Below, piece by piece: positions 23,243 to 36,800 of a DNA stretch of 64,000 nucleotides. The notes below the pieces were generated by a model. It was not told where the DNA came from, searched no databases, and worked only from the letters and a program-made list of their open reading frames with translations. The position numbers were made by a program, and so were the translations under genes. The stretch's first letter is position 1, and each line of letters begins with the position of its first letter. Location of the stretch: contig NC_059565.1 of NCBI RefSeq assembly GCF_905220415.1, positions 1,698,501-1,762,500 of the forward strand. Direction: 5' to 3'. The DNA comes from Colias croceus (Eukaryota > Arthropoda > Insecta > Lepidoptera > Pieridae).

Positions 23243-23435
23243 CTTTAATATTATTATAAAACTGAAGAGTTTGTTCGTTTGTTTGAACGGGCTAATCTCA
23301 GGAACTATTAATCTGATTTGAAAAATTATTACGGTGTTACGGTTAGCCCATTTATCGAGGAAAGCTAAAAGCTATTTATCACGCTAAGACCAACAGGAGC
23401 GTAGCAATGCGGGTGAAACCGCGGGGAACAGCTAG
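23243..23435 (+). mobile_element. Helitron-like element, Lep1-type
   Basis: Full copy ending GGGGAACAG-CTAG, slightly diverged at the 5' end. Confidence 0.72.
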
Positions 23436-23633
23436 TCATTAATAAAAAACCTATTTATCATTGTAATACAAATTTTATCATTTATGTTTTCGATACTCTG
23501 GCGTAAAATATGTACATACATTACGAAGACATATTCAACACAAACATTAAAATTTAAAGCGATATGTTTTATCCATTTTCACGTGATCACGTCATTTTTC
23601 CCCAGCTCTGAGGAAATTTAAATTAATTAATAC

Positions 23634-23667
23634 CTCAGAGCAATAAACCTAGGTTTATTGCTCTGAG
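23634..23667. repeat. 34-bp perfect palindrome
   Basis: CTCAGAGCAATAAACCT and its exact mirror meet at CCTAGG with no loop. Parts of the arm (CTCTGAGG) recur at 23606-23613. Confidence 0.9.
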
Positions 23668-24955
23668 ATTAATACTGAGAACCTAACTGAGAACATTATT
23701 TTTAGTCTGTGTTTTTAGCACTGGGCGCTGACAGCGCCGCCTCTACGGATCTCCGTTATTCTTGGTGCGATTTCAGGCACGAACATCTCTAAGTATTTTA
23801 TTACTCGCAATATAATAATAAATAATAAGTTTGAATAAAAAAGCGAAATTTGCCTTCGATCTAAATTATTATATTAGTAACTCTGTAGATTTCTCTCTTT
23901 TTGTTATTAGTGTTGAATTCGATATTTTCATTCTACTTTTGTAATACTTATTTAAATTACGTTATAATTTAATATCTTTGACGTTATAGTTAAATTTAAT
24001 ATCATTTAATAGTTATAATAATACAATTTCATACATATTATAAGAACGATAAAATGTTGGAAATAAAAATTATAGTCGAGCCAATTTAATAGGCAACATT
24101 TGACGTCTATCAATTTTATCTTCGAAGAGATGTAACTTGTATAAAAAGTAAAAACATCGAATAAAGTGAATTAATCGATACGGATTTGTAACATTTGTCA
24201 ATCGAATTTATTAATTTATGATGATTTTTATTCACAAGTAATCAATGCATTCGATTCTAGATGTCAGATTTCGATTTTTAGAGTAACATCTCTGGTATTT
24301 AAAAAGAAAATAGGTTTATTGACACAAAATTGTAGCGACGTCAGTTCTTCAATTCAGAAATTGTTAATTATGTTTAGAATGGTTTATCAGTAAAATGAAA
24401 TCTTAAAATTACTTGTATTGGTCATTATTATTATAAATATGTAATCGTAATTGAAAAAAGTTAAGCAAATGTGCAGTTCTAACAAAACGAAATATCATGT
24501 TATTCTATGTCGTCGTTACTAGTTTACGTTGTTGAATTTTTGAACTGTCAAATGTTGCCTATTAAAATGGCTCTACTATACAATATTCTGGCATCACTGG
24601 CTAAAATTTGCTCTATCTGTTACTTTAAGATTGCGACTGAAGGCCTTGTATCCATGGTTGTGAATGAATTATTAAAAAAAAATTGCTCTATCTGTCAATC
24701 GGTTGTTGACTTCTCAGTCCTCAACTCAGAAATCATAGTACTTAATATATACCAGGGAGGGTCGCCTTCTATTTATGTTCGCGGTATTTTCTCATTAAAA
24801 ACACCATAATAATTATTCTCTAAACAAATATAAAGTGACAAATTACACTACCGTTCCCTTGATCTTACTTCTGCTTCCAAAATGTTATCGATTGACTCCG
24901 TGTGAGTTTGGAAAAGATCGTGTCTAAGATCCTGTATGCTTTACGTAGCTTTTGT
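23668..24955. other. AT-rich intergenic DNA
   Basis: A 100-codon open frame at 24507-24809 (+) shows no recognisable domain or codon pattern and is probably chance. Nothing else seen. Confidence 0.4.
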
Positions 24956-25076
24956 ATATAAAATTATTGTGTAAAAGGTGTGTGGAGTGTCTTTTTAATT
25001 ATTTATTTGTGACAGTGAAATGGTGTTAGTGTTGTTTCATGGATTTTTGGCATAAGAGCCTTCGTCTAACATAAAG
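24956..25076 (+). promoter_or_regulatory. weak candidate promoter and untranslated first exon
   Basis: TATATAAAA at about 24956-24964 is followed about 110 bp later by AAAG and a consensus donor GTAAGA (25077). It could be a non-coding first exon of a plus-strand gene further right, but no partner exon was found. Confidence 0.22.
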
Positions 25077-25502
25077 GTAAGAAAGCTTGTATTTTTTTAT
25101 TTTATGTATAAGGGTACTTTAATATTATATTTAAAATACATTCATATTTAAAATCGGCATTAAATGGATCACTTAATTTATACGAACAGTTGCACAATGT
25201 TAAAAAAATAATAATTTTTGCATTTAAATTCTATAGTTTAAAATAAATGTAAAATAAGGCTTAAAGAAAACAATTATAAACTAACAAACCTCGAACCTTA
25301 GATAATACATATAATCATTATAATTACATTATGTAATTATTTTTTTTTTACATTATTATGTAAAAAAAAAAAGAGTAAACCTAAATCACATTATATCAAT
25401 CAAATATATTTTATACAAATAAACTTCTAATACTAAAATCAAAATATATTTTAGAACCAATTCTATGTTTGATCAAGTTAGAGGGCTTGAAATTATATTT
25501 TA

Positions 25503-25695
25503 CACTAACTGTGCCCTACGGTTTTATCTGTATTGCTCCGCTCCTGTTGGTCGAAGCGTGATTATGTATAACCAATAGCCTTCCTTGATAAATGGGCTAT
25601 CTAATACCGAAAGCATTTTCAAATCAGACCAGTAGTTTCCGAGATTAGTGCATTCCAACAAAGAAACTCTTCAGCTTTATAATATTAGTACAGAT
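25503..25695 (-). mobile_element. Helitron-like element, Lep1-type
   Basis: Diverged copy; the terminus reads CTAA instead of CTAG. Confidence 0.65.
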
Positions 25696-25849
25696 GTGCT
25701 AATGAATAGAAAGTGGAATAAGTGTAAGAGTTTGCAAAAAATGTACTAATTACTTTAATTGTATAAAAATTAACATTTCTTTGTATACTACCCAAGTTAA
25801 CTGTAGAATAACATAAATTCTCATTGAATAACTTTGAATTATATTAAGC

Positions 25850-26005
25850 TATTGCATAGCTTCTATTGCGGGCCTTGAGCGCGGGGACCGAATCGAGAAA
25901 TTCCGTAACAAAAAACCTCACGCTCCCCACTCCGACGGGCGGAGGTGTGGCTTGAAGGCATAGCATGCAATAGCTTTACCGCAGCAGTCCCTGAGTGCCA
26001 CACGT
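25850..26005 (-). repeat. dispersed repeat with GC-rich core
   Basis: About 150 bp containing GGGCCTTGAGCGCGGGGACC and inner inverted arms around GCATAGC. The same element lies in opposite orientation at 44068-44240. Confidence 0.7.
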
Positions 26006-26309
26006 CGTTTTATATTTATAAATTCAACATTTCTTAAATAATTAAGTATTGTAGAAAAACAAATAAATAATATAATATTATTTTATTTTGAAAATTAATG
26101 TCTGGCAGAGAAAGAAATGACCAAAATTAGGTAATGATTTTTCTTATTACATAATCCATTATTCAGATAAGTAGGTATGTATAAGTATATTTTAATAATA
26201 ATTCAGAATTTTTATAATATTTACTGTATCAATTATGTAAACCACTACTACTGTAAATCGACTATCTAACAAGTATTATATCACTAATAAAAATTTATTT
26301 CCATTTTAC

Positions 26310-26782
26310 ATATTTATTAGAGATGCACCGAATATTCGGTTCCTATCCGGTATCCGGCTTATCCGGCCCTTTTTTACTATCCGGCCAGATACCGGATGGT
26401 AATGTACTATCAGTCCGGACACCGGATAGTAAACTTGGTATATTTTATAAATAGAATCTAAATGAAGACACAGTTGCAATTGAAGCTTTTTATTATTTTT
26501 AACTAATTTTTTTTTAACGAAATTGTTTTGTGCTGAGTGCTGACTGACACGATAAAAGTGTCTCTACCAAGAACTGTGACCGCGCGAACGTTCACTATGA
26601 AACAAGTCAAAACCTGCACGGCGCGGGCGGCAAGCCGGTGCGCGACACGCACCTACGAAACTCAAAATACCGCCGGCCGAATATTCGGCGGCCGGATACC
26701 GAACATTTGGCTGGTGGTCAGGCCGAACATTCGGTATCCGGTATCTGGCCAAACAACTATTCGTTGCATCTCTAATATTTAT
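26310..26782. mobile_element. hAT-type non-autonomous element with 8-bp target duplication
   Basis: The element is 26318-26774 (457 bp). Its ends, TAGAGATGCACCGAATA and the mirror of TAGAGATGCAACGAATA, are flanked on both sides by ATATTTAT. The interior repeats 'GGATACCGGAT' and 'CGAATATTCGG' motifs. The 8-bp duplication and the GATGC-type ends fit the hAT superfamily. The two overlapping ORFs inside are not coding. Confidence 0.88.
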
Positions 26783-26857
26783 ACCCTTCTTTATTGCAGT
26801 AAAGATCACCCACCTGATAACATAAGAAATAGAAACATAATACCTATAAAAATTATA

Positions 26858-26986
26858 TACTAAAACTTTCCTCAAGAACCACTCTATCTAAAAAAAATGT
26901 CAGTTGCATAGCTTTAAAAATTAAAGCATACATAGGGACAAACTGATAACAAAAGCGACTTCGTTTTATACTATGTAGTGATAATA
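26858..26986 (-). repeat. family E fragment
   Basis: Diverged minus-oriented piece containing AAAGCGACTTCGTTTTATAC, directly next to a Lep1-type copy. Confidence 0.55.
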
Positions 26987-27166
26987 TCTATACTAATATT
27001 ATAAAGCTGAAGAGTTTGTTTGTTTGTTTGAATGCGCTAATGTCAGGAACTACTTGTCAAATTTGAAAAATTGTTTCAGTATTAGATAGCTTTTATCGAG
27101 GAAGGCTATAAGCTATATATCATGACCCTAAGACCAATGGGAGCAGTGCAATAGGGGCACGGCTAG
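26987..27166 (+). mobile_element. Helitron-like element, Lep1-type
   Basis: Starts TCTATACTAATATTATAAAG and ends GGGGCACGG-CTAG, followed by C rather than T. Confidence 0.72.
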
Positions 27167-27689
27167 CATTTAATACCTGCTACCTGCTTTCGAGAATGTC
27201 AATAAAACGCAGGTAGTTGAACACTATTCTTATCTGCTCCGCATTGTGTTATAACATCATGCAACTTTTTGTGATGTCATTGTACTCAACACTGTATAGT
27301 TATAGGTGTTTATAGTTAGTATTACAATGGTTCGCCAGTGTTGTGGTTCACACAAATTTGGGTTAATGTTAAATTAATTATAGCCTATATTTGGTAAGGC
27401 GTTAAGCATGTTTCGGCTTTGACTCAGGTGGATGTAGTTAATGATTGAAAGAGGATAGAATATAGTAGATAATAATATTAAATTAAAATGATTATTAGAC
27501 ATACTATAACTTGGATCAGATAATCAAATAATTCTATATTTTATTGTTGTTGTTATTCTCATATGCCAGTATTATCAATGAATAATTAAGTACCTTCTGT
27601 ATTTTTCGACCTCTTATCTGGAATTCTCAGCATTTTGATTACAAGAAAAATCAGTCTCAAGCAATGAGCATAGAACTACTACTCTGACA

Positions 27690-28850
27690 ACTAGCGAAAT
27701 TTTGTCGCTAGCTCTGTGTGTCCATAGCATTGCAAACTGCAAGCAGTTAGCAGACAATTACGTACGCACCTCTGACCTCAGTCATCTTTAGTTGTGAAGT
27801 GGGGAAATACTGCTCCGTCTACACTTTGTCGCTAGCTCTGTGTGTCCGTAACATTACAAACTGCAAACAGACGATTATGTTCGCGCCCCAGTTATCTTTA
27901 ATACAAAATTGGAAGCTGTATTGGTTACAGTTACTACTGGTCCGTCTACACGCGACAATATTTTGTCGGTAGCTCTGTGTGTCCGTAGCATTGCAAACTG
28001 CAAGCAGACGATTACATACGCACCCCAGTTATCTTTAATTTAAAATTGGAAGCCACTAATGCTCCGTTAACACGCGACAATATTTGTCACTAGCTCTGTG
28101 TGGCCGTAGCATTGCAAACTGCAAGCAGACGATTACGTTCGCGCCCTTAGTTCGCGCCCCAGTTATCTATAATATAAAATTGGAAGCTGAATTGGTTACA
28201 GTTACTACTGCTCCGTCCACACGCGACAATATTTTGTTGCTAGCTCTGTGTGTCCGTAGCATTGCAAACTGCAAGCAGTTAGCAGACAATTACGTACGCA
28301 CCTCAGTCATCTTTAGTTGTAAAATGGGGAAATACTGCTCCGTCTACACGCGACAATATTTTGTCGCTAGCTCTGTGTGTCCGTAGCATTACAAACTGCA
28401 AACAGACGATTATGTTCGCGCCCCAGTTATCTTTAATACAAAATTGGAAGCTGTATTGGTTACAGTTACTACTGATTCGTCTACACGCGACAATATTTTG
28501 TCGGTAGCTCTGTGTGTCCGTAGCATTGCAAACTGCAAGCAGACGATTACATACGCACCCCAGTTATCTTTAATTTAAAATTGGAAGCCACTAATGCTCC
28601 GTTAACACGCGACAATATTTGTCACTAGCTCTGTGTGGCCGTAGCATTGCAAACTGCAAGCAGACGATTACGTTCGCGCCCTTAGTTCGCGCCCCAGTTA
28701 TCTATAATATAAAATTTGAAGCTGAATTGGTTACAGTTACTACTGCTCCGTCCACACGCGACAATATTTTGTTGCTAGCTCTGTGTGTCCGTAGCATTGC
28801 AAACTGCAAGCAGACGATTACGTACGCGCCCCAGTTATCTCTAATTACTC
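27690..28850. repeat. tandem repeat array with higher-order structure
   Basis: Nine monomers of 120-151 bp, each with GTCGCTAGCTCTGTGTGTCC and CATTGCAAACTGCAAGCAG-type sequence. Starts lie near 27703, 27829, 27962, 28083, 28233, 28361, 28497, 28617 and 28768. The length pattern (about 133, 121, 150, 128) repeats, so four monomers form a unit of about 535 bp present nearly twice. Each monomer border carries the hairpin GCGACAA-TATT-TTGTCGC. Confidence 0.88.
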
Positions 28851-29352
28851 GGTACTCACACTAATTGTTCCCAATTGTTATAACGGAGTATGCGGATTTT
28901 GAAGCTTCTTGTGTTTGCCTAAGGAAGGCGAGTACCGGCACAAATACTTGTGAAGTTTGAAGTTTTTTATAGAATAGTAGGTTATGGAAATTAGAAATTC
29001 GTGCTTTAGTTAATTAATAGCTAAACATCAGGTGGCCCACCTGAGACTTTGATAGATAGATAGATAGATATCAGTATCGTTTTTAAAATTATTTTTCCAT
29101 TGGAAAGCTACTTTACCAAATAACATAGACTATTTTTTAACACTTTTTTATTAGCTTTATCTTATTAAAGATATTTTTTAAGTATTTATAATCTATATTT
29201 ATTATTTACTATATTTATTATAAATATAAAGGGAGTTAAATAAACCAACTTTAGATATGTATGTCTGTGTTTCAGGTTAATAAACTGTAATAGGCACAGA
29301 TAAACAGTAAAAGGATTAAATTGTTTCTACCCGCTTCGTTTTTATTATTGTA

Positions 29353-29580
29353 CTAGATTTCCGCCCGCGGCTTCGCCCGCGTTTGCAAAGGAAAACCCGC
29401 ATAGTTCCCGTTCCCGTGGGATTTCCGGGATAAATACTATCCTATGTGTTAATCCAAGTTACCCTCTATATGTGTGCTAAATTTCATTGTAATCGGTTCA
29501 GTAGTTTTTACGTGAAAGAGTAACAAACATTCATACATCCATACTTACAAACTTTCGCCTTTATAATATAAATATTAAGA
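29353..29580 (-). mobile_element. Helitron-like element, family B
   Basis: Full copy with CTAG to the left, GTGGGATTTCCGGGATAAAT and a 'TTTACGTGAAAGAGTAAC' segment. Confidence 0.7.
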
Positions 29581-30315
29581 CTAGCTTTGCCCGTATATTA
29601 TTACGGACCGTAATGTAGGTATTAACCTTTTTTCCGACTTCTTTCAATTATTTTATCTTTAATGTATTATATGCAACTAAATGAAAACTACCCACATGAG
29701 GAAAATTACAGTAGCGCGAAATTCAGCTCGGTCATAACCTTTGGGGATTACTGTACCTATTTATCTTTTAATTGTGTTGGCTTAAAAAAAATTTCACAAT
29801 TATTTCAAGTTACAGAAGACTTGAGTATTCATTATAAATTTCAGTTTGATACCTCCACGCGTTCATGATAAAAATGGTCTTGAAAGACAGGCAGACAGGG
29901 GGACAACAAAGTAACCCTATAGGGTTCCATTTATCTTTTTGTGGTTTGGAACCCTAAAAAGAAGGAGTAACTAACTACTAACAATGTAATCATGAACATT
30001 TATCTTTTCTGTACTGAGACATAAATCTTTTACATAATAAGCATACGGGTCAAACTAGCACGATCACTTATTCATGCCTTTTAGTTTTTACGCTACAATG
30101 ATTTTGCATAACACAAATCGAATTTTATCTTTATTATCATAGGAAGAGAATTCATTATCGTGTGTTAAGAAGCCAGTTAAGTATTGTAGGTAAAGTCGGG
30201 CGTATCGAATGGTTTACAGTTAGACTCGATAATTAGAACGAAACGTAATGTGTGTTTGTTCGCTCGTTAGGTGTGTTAAATGTTGATTTACTACGACAAT
30301 CAATACTACTTGTAA
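29581..30315. other. non-coding stretch
   Basis: 29880-29960 ('CAGACAGGGGGACAACAAAG', 'GGGTTCCAT...GGAACCCTAAA') looks like a degraded LINE or SINE tail. No exon seen. Confidence 0.4.
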
Positions 30316-30509
30316 TCTATACTAATATTATAAAGCTGAAGAGTTTGTTTGTTTGAACGCGCTAATCTCGCGAACTACTGGTCCGATTTGAAAAATTATT
30401 TCGGTGTTAGATAGCCCATTTATCGAGGAAGGTTATAGGCTATATATCATCACGCTTCGACCAACAGGAGTGGAGCCACGGGGGTGAAACCGCGCGGCGG
30501 AGCAGCTAG
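30316..30509 (+). mobile_element. Helitron-like element, Lep1-type
   Basis: Complete copy, TCTATACTAATATTATAAAG to CGGAGCAG-CTAG. Confidence 0.75.
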
Positions 30510-30829
30510 TATTAGATATATGTGATCCCTGAGTCCCTGAGTGTTATACATATAATATGCTATCTATATCTGTACCAAAGTGTAATCGTTAAGTGTGCAC
30601 AGGCTATTTATTATTCCGTAATATTATTTGCAGCTAGGTATATAAAAAAACTTGAAACTGATAGTTATCGAAAGTAAAATATCGAAATGATTACCCAATG
30701 ATTAAAATAGCAATAATATTTTTTGCAAATCAGGATGCAAATAGGTGTGATTTATTTATTTATTTCTATATTCTATATATTGTTATTTATTTCTCCCGAC
30801 TTTCGAATACATACTTTACAGACTCAGAT

Positions 30830-30860
<31 letters not shown>

Positions 30861-33800
30861 CATCACATAAAACTTACTATCATTACAGGATTCTAACCTA
30901 ATTCGACAGTGTTCTTTTATAAATTAACAAAAACAAATCTCATCTATCAAACATCAACATCATTAACATTAAAAATAAGTACTACTTAACAATTATAATC
31001 TTAATACAATTAACCTTCCCGATAACATAGAATATATAAGAGCACCTTTGAAAAATCACTCAAAGTACAAGAGAACACATCTATTTTATTGTGTACTTCA
31101 TTAACTGTACGGCATGCACAAAAAAGAGGGGATTTGGCTAATAAATTAGTCCTCGCTACTGGAACATACAGTAACTTGGGTAATATTCTTCTTCCTAAAT
31201 AGTGGTCTGGAACCTTAAAATACAATCTCTGTAATATTCCAGGATTGTATTCTTTGCCCCTTAAAACCTCCACCAAGTATGCCACCAGCTTAAATTCGCG
31301 CCTTACCCTTAACTCATTATATCCCACCATGCCTAGAACAAACAGTGTGGGATACATTAGAGGATAGAAGGGATACACGCCATAAAGCTTCATGTACAGG
31401 TGTCGCATGAATTTATTTTGTACTCTTTCCAACATAACCGTGTACTTTGCTTCGTGCGGTGTCCATATGACCGCACTGTGTTCCAAATAACTCCTGACAA
31501 GAGCATTGTATAAAGTTTTGACTACCGTTATGTTGGTGAATCCCCGCGACTGCCTGAGTACAAAGCCCAATTTTCTATACGCTTTTTTACAAATTTGCGT
31601 AATATGTCCTCGAAACGAAAGGTCCGCCGTGACACTTATCCCCAAATCACGTACTTCGGTAACTCTTTTCATCGGTACCGCATCTACTATGTACTCATAA
31701 TTTAAGGGCACGCGTGCTCGAGTAAAACTAATAATGGAACATTTAGTTACATTAAAGTACAGCTTGTTACGATGACTCCACTCCACTATACTATCAATAT
31801 CTTGCTGGAGTCTTTCGCTATCTGTTTTATTCTTGACCTCCAGCAGCAATTTAAGATCATCTGCAAACAATAAACATACTCCGTGCTTAACTACCTGCGG
31901 AAGATCGTTTATCATTATTATGAATTCGAGAGGTCCCAAATTACTGCCCTGGCTTACTCCCGATTGGGTATTATATGAGTCAGATAAGCAACCCTTGTAG
32001 TCAACATACTGCTGTCTATCCTTTAAATAACTGCAAAAAAAATTTAAAAGATGTGGGGTACATCCCAATAAAGCAAGCTTCTTCAATAAAATGTCATTGT
32101 CTACAGTGTCAAATGCTTTTCTAAAATCAAAGTAGGCAACATCTACCTGATGACCAGAATCTACTGCAGGCACTACATTTGACATAAAATTTAGAAGGTT
32201 AGTAGTAGTACTACGACCAGGCCAAAATCCATGTTGGGCATCAGATATCAGACTACTAATTTGCTTCTGCATGGCCCGATAAATTGCAGCTTCAAATACT
32301 TTTGCCGGCGTGGACAAAACAGCCACTGGTCTGTAGCCACTGATATCCGATTTAACCTTTCCTTTAGGAACTGGAATGACTCTTGTGACCTTCCATTGAA
32401 CCGGAAAGGTCTCGAAGCGCATGCACGTGTTAAATATATATTGTAAAGGCTTCGCTAGTATCCCACTACAATCCCTAAAAAGAAACGCCGGTATGCCATC
32501 TGGACCAGCCGATCGTTTTGGCTTAAGAGATGCTAGTGCTTCTTTTACCTCCTTTAAACTAAACTCATCAATATGCACCCTAGAACTAGATGTTATCTCT
32601 CCTGAGGAGCTTGATACTGCCGCATCTACATTTAATTGTGGTGGCTCAATTGAGTAAACAGATTTAAAGAACTCTGCAAACTCTCTCGCACATTCCGCAT
32701 TGGTCAAAAAATTACCATCTTTTAAAATAACCTCCTCCCTAGCACAACTCGACATCGACTTACAATAACTCCAAAAAGATTTTGGATCATGTGCAAATTG
32801 ATTTTGTATTTTAATTTGATAATTTTTATACGCCGTATCTATTGACTTTTTGATTCGCGATCTACAACACGAGAATTCATGATAATCGCTTCCTTTTTTT
32901 GATTCTTTATATCTCTTATGAAGACTAGCTTTCAGTTTTAAATCTTTTATAATGCTATTCGTGTACCACGAGGGATATGAACGTGATGAAGATCTATGTT
33001 TTCTCCTCGGAACACATTCTTCAAAGATATTATTAAGAACAGTATAGAAATACGAAATAATTTGATCCACGTCCTTTGTCTCGTACAGGGCACTCCAATT
33101 AACTGCTGTGAGTTTAGAATAAAGTGCGTGATAATTTGCCTTATAGAAATTCCATTGAGGGTTTATATTGCGTTCATAGTGTTCACTGCAGTGATCGACC
33201 CGCTCCAATGAAGAAGCGCTTACACTTACTACTAGTGGCGGGTGGTATACATCAACCGGCACAAGCGCCTCATCTGATGCAACCACTAAAACCTCTCCTC
33301 GAGAACTCGAACTCAGAACTAAATCTAACTGACGGTTCATACAATTAGGTACCTTGTTACTTTGAGTGAGTTTACAATAGGCTAAAAAACATTCGTAATA
33401 TTGCGTTATATTCAAAGGACATGAATGTAAATTAAAATCTCCTAATACTATTATACTCTTGTATCTACAGCTTACATCTTCAATAATTTTAAAAAGGGTC
33501 ATGTAATCATTCTCCGAACTACCAGGTGGAATATAGACAACACAACACAAATACAAAAATCGATGATTCAAGTGAACCGTAGCACATACCAATTCAAAAA
33601 CGCAGGAATCTACCGAAACATTGGATATTTCCACACGCCTTAATTCAATTCGCTGAGCAGCCGCCAACAGCACACCACCCTGTTTGCGACCATCCAACCT
33701 ATCACAACGTATTATATGATATCCAACTGGAACTATTTCACCGTCATGTATGGATTCGTTACAACCAGTTTCGGTTATGGCATATAAGTCTGAATTAAAC

Positions 33801-36800
33801 AATTCCAAATTATTCCGGAACGTTTCCAGTTTCGTACGTAGACCTCTGACGTTTTGGTAAAAAATTTCAGTTACATTTTTATACCTGGGTGCGTTTGGCT
33901 TTGTTGCGAAACCAAATCCATTCGCTGAATTCGACATATTCTGGCCATGCATCCGCTTGATTCAATACAACGAACATTCGCTCTGGCAAACCAATTATGA
34001 ATGAAGCATAATCCCTTCTTGATTTATGTTTAATTTTCTCTACATAAATGAGCGCATTATCCCCACATACCTGTTTTACATGAATCGTCAAGTCTTCCAC
34101 TGTTGTCTCCGGCAAAAGGCGCCATACATGCAAGTGTTTTTTCTTTTCCGCAGCTTTTATTGATGTTATTTCAGTATTTTTACCTTTTTTTACCTCCTGA
34201 GACTGTTTACTAAACGTCTTTCTCTTTTGTACATTTATCCCATCGGTATCCGTATCTTCATTTCGTTGCGCATTTTTCATATCATTCGTGTGCGATACCG
34301 TATCTGTCACCTTTGCCGGTTGTTCAACACTCTTTGAAGGAGCGTTTTGTCGGAGATTTTCCATCGAACCTAAGGTTTCTACCGGTGTTACCGGCTCAGG
34401 TGCTATTTTCGCCGATACACACTGCCTTAGGTAGACTTGATGCCCGCCAATCTTTTGTTCAAGCCGGTTCGTTATATTGAAAACTCTCTCCAGATCATAC
34501 CTAGTCTGGACGAATTCATTCTGCAGTTGGGAAATTGCTAATGCTTGACTATCCAAGCGGGATGTCAATTCTGATCGTAACTGCTTTAATTCCTCTAATA
34601 TAATAGAATTCATATTATTATTTGTATTCTTATTATCCATACATGACTTGCATACCCAAGACTTTTTGCTCAATTGAGACATGACTAAAAAACGTTTACG
34701 GGTAACATTAGTACTTGATAGTTCAAAGACAGATTTACAGTTACAACATTGAAGACATTCATTATTAATTAACAAAGACTTATTAGTAACATGATTGGTA
34801 TTAGAATGAGAATTAGATTTACTTTTATTCACATTATGCAACATCATTTTTACGCAATGACAATTAATTTCAAGATACAATAAAAAATATATTTACCTAG
34901 TTATACCTCTTCTTATCTATTGCCAGAAATAAGTAAATCTTTACAGAAGAAACTTCTAAAGTAAAATTTTAAATATAATATAAATTAGTGTACAGTATAG
35001 TTATATACGTAAACCAATAATGTATTATTTAACGTTATCTTATCCTAATAACAATTCCAATTTAATATTATTACACTATGATTTTTTGTTTATACAAATT
35101 AGCAATAAAAAAGTAAAAAATAAGTAACATTTAAAATAAATAAGCAGATAAAATAAAATAATCTTGGCAACTAACACACACTCAACACTTCATTATAATT
35201 ATTACTTTTATACCTATGTTTACTTCTATTCAAAAATGCAAAATCACTTTTACAGAATGACAATAAATTTTCAAGATACAATATGTATAGTTATGCCTTT
35301 TTTTATTACAAAAATAAGTAATCTTTACAGAAAAAACTAATAAAATAAATTGTAAGTATAAATTCTTGTACAGTATATATATACTACGTTAGTTAATAAT
35401 GTATTATTTAAACGTTATATTATCCCAATTACTAATATAATTTAATACTCTTACACAAAAATTTTTTAATTAATACAAATAACAAAAAAGATGTTTAAAA
35501 TAGCTCTCGACACCTTACTATAATTATGATAGAATATGAAAATATCTTTAAAAGTCCTGTATAAACTTATATTCTTCATACAAACACGATGTAAAATGAA
35601 ATGATGATTATTATTTAATTTGCAATTGCGAAGTGAAGTGATTCAAAATGTTGGTAGACAGTACGGCGCTTGATCAGCTGTTCAAAGTCAACGACTTCTC
35701 ACGTAATCATTAGTGTGAGCAGGAACGATGATAAACGTTCGCAGCAACTGCTAACGGTTGCAAGCAGGACAAAAGATAAACTGGTTCTTGAACTGTACCC
35801 GTGAGATGTGAGATGTTCCATAATACCTAGTTGCGTAAAATCATAAACAAAATGAAGAAAGTTTAATGTCGTTCTTTAATAGTTTTTCTTTAAGTCCAGA
35901 ATAGTGTAGACTATTTACTTTAATATAACATAATATAATTTATTTATGTAGCTCACGACAGATGTAAAGGCAACGCTACAACCGGTGCCCTACGGAACGT
36001 GAGAGTCATATTAAAAACTTATAAAATATATTTACTGAGGTATGGAATAAATTGCGTCTTCCACAAAGTGGACGTTAATGAGATATACTATCATGTTATA
36101 AAGATTATATATTTAAATTAATAGTATGAAGAAGTAAGATGTGTTTGATTTTTACTATTTATAATGCGGCTCGGCAAACGTAGCGTAGGACGCCCTGCTA
36201 CTAACGAGCGAATGACCGGGCTCAATGGCGTGCCATGACTGAGGCCTATGTCCAGCAGTGGACAAACATGGGCTGATAATGATGATGATGATGATAATGC
36301 AAACTACTTGACCGATAATAAGAATGATTTAACATTCTGAAAGCTGACATCTTAACCAATCTTTACCGACTAGTACAAGGAAGGTTTGTTTTTATTATTC
36401 GGGTGAATACTGGGAGAATTAGCTTTCACATAAAATATACACAGTTTGGACAGCGTAGATATGTTCTTTGCCTTGTAAAGCAGCTACAGTAGTATTTCAA
36501 AACAAGATAGTCTCTAGTGTTTTTGTGAGAAATAGAAGCGTAGCGTGCCTTGGCGGGGCCCCGTATAAAAATTTGTTTGGGGGCCCTTATGAAAGGTAAA
36601 GATTTGTCACAAAAGAACATTTTTACACAGGCCAGAAATTTGCTTTTTATGACTTTTATCATTTCTGAATAAAAAATTGGGACGAATTCACTTTGGGGGC
36701 CCCCTTGGCGCGGGGGCCCCGTATAATTGATACGGCAGATACGGCGGTAGCTACGCGCCTGGCTGAGAAAGTGCAATATTAACTAACTTACCATCTTTTT